Part shown: positions 44,048 to 47,336 of the stretch, one piece after another
Layout: each line of letters begins with the position of its first letter
Numbering within the stretch: position 1 is the first letter of the stretch
Program-made: the position numbers and the translations under genes
Source: Rhizoclosmatium globosum
Taxonomy: Eukaryota; Chytridiomycota; Chytridiomycetes; Chytridiales; Chytriomycetaceae
Reading direction: 5' to 3'
Length of the DNA stretch: 47,336 nt
Assembly: GCA_002104985.1 (NCBI GenBank)
Contig: MCGO01000256.1
Coordinates: 1 to 47,336, forward strand
The notes under the pieces: generated by a model
Told to the model about the DNA's origin: nothing
Databases searched by the model: none
What the model saw: only the letters and a program-made list of their open reading frames with translations

Positions 44048-46365
44048 ATGCTCCAAACAACGAATCGCATGGCAGCACCAGCGGCCCCAGTGCCGCTCCC
44101 AATGGATGTGCCGGAGATAAATGATTTAGCAAAACAAATGGAGCTGCCAGAAGGAGCCGGCACTGCAACGAAGGCGTCAGCAGCGAGAGGCGCGTCAAGT
44201 TTGACATCACTGCATCTTCCCGGTTCACTCGCATCCGCAGATTCCGTTTCACCCCTCCTTTGGGCATTTTCGAGTTTTGGAGACGCGCGAACTGTCCCTG
44301 TTTCGAGCCAAGTCGTGAAAGCATTTCAAAGTTCACAAAACCAAAGTCAAACAGTGTTTCAGCTCGGACTCGCTTCAGCTGGTTCACTTGAGCGAGCGCG
44401 TGATACTGCTGTATTCAAGCGCGCTGCACAGGAGACATGTATTCATACTGCTGATGCTCAGTTATGGGATGTACCTGAGCATTTGGCTCAGCTTGGTAGG
44501 TTTCGCATTATTCTTTGCAATCATTTTATGAACAATTTTACAGGTGGCGTGAATCCTGGTGCTGCGGATTCTCCAAGTGTCGCGTCATTCAGTTCACGTG
44601 TTTCAGCAGGTTTGCAGTTTGCCTCTGTCTCTCATTTGCAAAGAAATGCAAAGCAAAGGTAAATTCCCCACGAAAGCGTAGGCTATACGCGTGACTAATG
44701 AATTATCTGATTAGAAAACCGGTTGACTCAGCACCACCCCTTCCTCCTCGAAAGGACACACGATCTTCATCCAGAGAGGTCACTTACGTGGCACCATCTA
44801 TTCCCAGACTCTTTGTTCAACGTTTGTGCTCTTTTGCTCATGAATAATATTTATGAACTTACTGTGAATTATTGTAGTGGTTGACTTGCGCATCAAAAAC
44901 TCTGCCCAGGTTTACAATGTCCATTGCACCATTCAAGTTGGATCGCAACTGTTTTTCAGTGGCCCATTGCCACTTGCTCAAGAATCAAAAAAAGGCTTTG
45001 GGCTGGTCATAAGTCCTCGCGAAGGCTTTGTTTTGTAAGCTAGAATTTATCTTCCAAAACCATCTAACCAACGTCACGTTAAACAGCGACATTCCCTCCA
45101 TCGAGCCACCATCACCCTACCCAATCCTAATCCAGATCCACAAGGGTCCACCACCACCAAACACAATCCTGTCTTCTCTACAACAAACCCCACAAAAACC
45201 AATCACCCTCTCCCAAACAGCTTCATCAACAACCAAGCGACACCGCAGAAAGCGCTCAAATGACTCAGTCGCCCAATCTATCGCCTCTATTTCATCCACC
45301 TTCAACACAATGAAGACAAACCTCATGCGCGGAATGCGTGGTGGAAACACTTCTTCTACTGGTGGAGAACGTGGCACAGGAATTGAGTCTCGCCGCATGA
45401 CACTGAACATCAGCAGTCCCTTCCGAAAACAGACAAACTCCCAAACTTCCACCCCGTCTTCATCCTCAAGTGCCAACCAGGCTGCGCCTGCCGCTGAACC
45501 AAACTACTCGATCCCATGTTATCATGGGCCAACGACTCTTGCCAAATCAGAATCACAGCTGAATTTGTTTCACTTGTCATCTTCTGCGGCAGATGACGTT
45601 GATGCGCCGCAGATTCCTGAAACGTTGTTGGGACAGGTAGTTCTGATTCCACAATTGCCGGTTGTGGGCCAAAAAGCTACGTTTGAGAAGGTTGTGTACA
45701 TGGTTGAGCCGGAGGGATCGTTTGGACTAAGTGGATTGAAGCTCTCTGGTATGGGTAAAGGAGAGAAGGAGGTTGCTCTCGTTGAAGTTCAAGTTGGAAT
45801 GGTGTTGGATGAAATGTGGCCTCTTATCGTTGCCGTAAGTTGTTTTTGTGTATTTTTACGTTGAACTGTATTAATGAAGCAGAGTAGATTCCAACTGTGG
45901 AGTACTCCACGTTTTTGAACTTCCAGAAGCGAGTCGGTGGGGGTGGCGGGGTGAGTGCTAACGGAATAAGCGTGTTCTCATCACTCACCTACATTAGATT
46001 TGGAAAAAGTATTGGGTAGTTATTGAAAAGGGGATAATGCATGTATATGATTTCGAATACAAGGAGGTTCGTTAACAGCACCCACTTAGCCACAAACTGA
46101 CAATCGACAGACTAAGCCAATTATTTCATGGCTCCCAATTCAATCACATCTCGTGAAGACGTCAAGGCCAGATCCAGACGAAATGTGTGCCATGAATTGT
46201 CTACAACTTGACTTTTCTGTTCCGTTTGTGGACGAAGAAGAGCTTGGAGATCAAGAAACAAAATGGAGGGAATCTGTAGTAGAGCAAAATGGAGTTGTGT
46301 ATGTGACGGCGGAGAGTAAAGAGCAGTTGGTTGAGTTGGAGGAAGTGTTGAAGGAGTTTCTTTAG
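44048..46365 (+). CDS. Anillin/Bud4-like protein with C-terminal PH domain
   Basis: Eight exons (44048-44495, 44544-44658, 44715-44821, 44878-45034, 45087-45834, 45888-45950, 45998-46066, 46111-46365) give 653 aa. A second in-frame ATG at 44069 is possible. The N-terminal 200 residues are Ala/Ser-rich. From about 235 a C2-like beta region appears (VDLRIKNSAQVYNVHCTIQVG), interrupted by a Ser/Thr/Arg-rich insert, then continues with LLGQVVLIPQLP and VALVEVQVGMVLDE. The C-terminal PH domain starts with FLNFQKRVGGGGGIWKKYWVVIEKG and contains YDFEYKETKPI, as in anillin and Bud4. The predicted role is a cortical scaffold linking septins and membrane during cytokinesis. The order of C2-like then PH supports this, but sequence similarity is modest. 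Confidence 0.55.
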
Positions 46366-46691
46366 TAGTTTATCTTGAGCCTTTTCCGTATCATTGTGCA
46401 GGCTTCAATATAGAATAGTTTTTATTCGAAACAATTTGATTGGAAGGGGTTGGGATTGACCATCACGATGACTAACACAATGACAGGACAATGACGTCGT
46501 TTCTGCAGTAACTTTCTAGTCCCAACAAAGTACAGTGGCAAATAGGGGCAAAAAGGGGCGTGAGAAAGTGCATTTTTCCGTTTGCGAACACCGATGAGCC
46601 CCCAGCACAGCCCCCAACCAACACGTCAAAAACAAAAAAAGCAACACTCACAAATCCCCTAATTTTTCAACTCCAACCACATCCGCCACCA
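46366..46691. other. Intergenic region upstream of the P-type ATPase gene
   Basis: A 326-bp gap with no coding signal. It contains the 3' region of the PH-domain gene and the promoter of the ATPase gene. A C-rich stretch (CCCCCAACCAACACG, about 46609-46623) lies just before the start, a pattern frequent in leaders here. Confidence 0.4.
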
Positions 46692-47336
46692 ATGTCACCC
46701 AACACACTCGCTGTTGCCACGGAGCAAAGTAAGTCCACTCTTCCCTTTGGATCGTTTAGTCCTTTCTTAACACTTCTCTTCTCCCTTTCCCTCCTTTAAA
46801 CAATCGCAACAGATCCGGCCGCAGCTGCATCGGCCTCCACAGTCAACACGGCCGTTAATGCCCCTGCGCCAAAGAAGGACGGGAAGGAGAAGGCGCTTTC
46901 TGTCGTATGTCTCCCACCTGGATCGTAACTTAAAACTAACTGTCAAATCACTCTATTTCGAAATCAGACCGAACACCTTCTCTCAATCGCTGAAGTTGCC
47001 GCAAAGTATTCCGTGTCTGTCAATGAGGCTAAGCCACAGGATTCCCAAGGTCTCACTGCTGCCGAAGCCGCAAAGCGCCTTGCAGAGAACGGCCCCAACA
47101 TGCTCACCCCACCAAAGAAGCGCCACTGGATCCTCCGCTTCTTGGATATCTTGATGGGTCTTTTCAACGTCATGTTGCTTGTATCTGGTATCTTCTGTTA
47201 TATTCTTCTTGGTATCAACTACTCTGCAAACTACCAAAACGTGGGTTTTCATTTTTTGGAGTTTTTCCATTCTAACCTCATCATAACAGACCTACTTGGG
47301 TGCTATTTTGATCGGTGTTGGTTTTCATGAATGCTT
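46692..47336 (+). CDS. P-type cation ATPase, Na+/K+-ATPase-like (P2C), 5' part only
   Basis: Exons 46692-46728, 46813-46904, 46968-47240 and 47290 onward. The gene runs off the right edge. About 149 residues are visible. After a short Ala-rich leader comes the cation-ATPase N-terminal domain: HLLSIAEVAAKYSVSVN, then GLTAAEAAKRLAENGPNMLTPPKKRHWILRFLDILMGLFNVML with the first membrane span (VSGIFCYILLG) and the start of the second (YLGAILIGVG). NGPNxLTPPK...F matches P2C Na+/K+- and H+/K+-type pumps better than fungal P3A proton pumps. Such pumps occur in early-diverging and zoosporic fungi. The phosphorylation motif lies beyond the window. Confidence 0.85.

Overview
The window looks like nuclear DNA of a zoosporic (chytrid-type) fungus. 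Genes are dense and lie on both strands. Almost every gene is split by GT-AG introns of about 42-85 bp. The gene set mixes fungal traits (GH27 secretome genes, a Bim1/X325-like copper protein, an STE13/DAP2-type peptidase, mL59) with traits of flagellated cells (a kinesin-9/KIF6 protein, a cyclic-nucleotide-gated channel, a P2C-type Na+/K+-ATPase-like pump). I derived all exon structures by hand from splice signals, reading frame and family conservation. Except at the 3' end of ELG1, total coding lengths are multiples of three.

Layout. 1-6.7 kb is a cyclic-nucleotide locus: a GAF-phosphodiesterase gene, whose upstream part is a frame-broken relic of a TPR/AAA-type signalling protein, convergent with a cNMP-gated channel gene. 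7-9 kb holds a SCAMP gene and proteasome subunit beta-6. 9.4-11.3 kb is a predicted mitochondrial protein with an unusually long intron (678 bp) made largely of a degenerate repeat. 11.5-16 kb is the most unusual block: two divergent genes for helical proteins with hydrophobic segments, then a class 3 lipase fused to the same kind of helical/hydrophobic module as the second of them. An 11-bp promoter motif recurs about 80 bp upstream of the second helical gene and of the lipase gene. 16.2-20.9 kb holds a possible small gene, an RNF4/SLX8-like SUMO-targeted ubiquitin ligase, an uncharacterised protein and a mitochondrial J-protein. 20.9-28.4 kb is a same-strand array of four membrane-anchored GH27 alpha-galactosidase paralogues with an X325/Bim1-like gene between the second and third. 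One paralogue has lost both catalytic aspartates while staying intact. 28.4-36.1 kb holds KIF6, a PPR-like protein, mL59 and a tandem-UBA protein. 36.1-47.3 kb holds a dipeptidyl aminopeptidase, the ELG1/ATAD5 clamp unloader, an anillin/Bud4-like PH protein and the 5' end of a P-type ATPase that runs off the window.

The best candidates for something undescribed are the lipase/helical-module cluster with its shared promoter element, and the GH27 array with its conserved pseudoenzyme. Most other regions are ordinary housekeeping genes.
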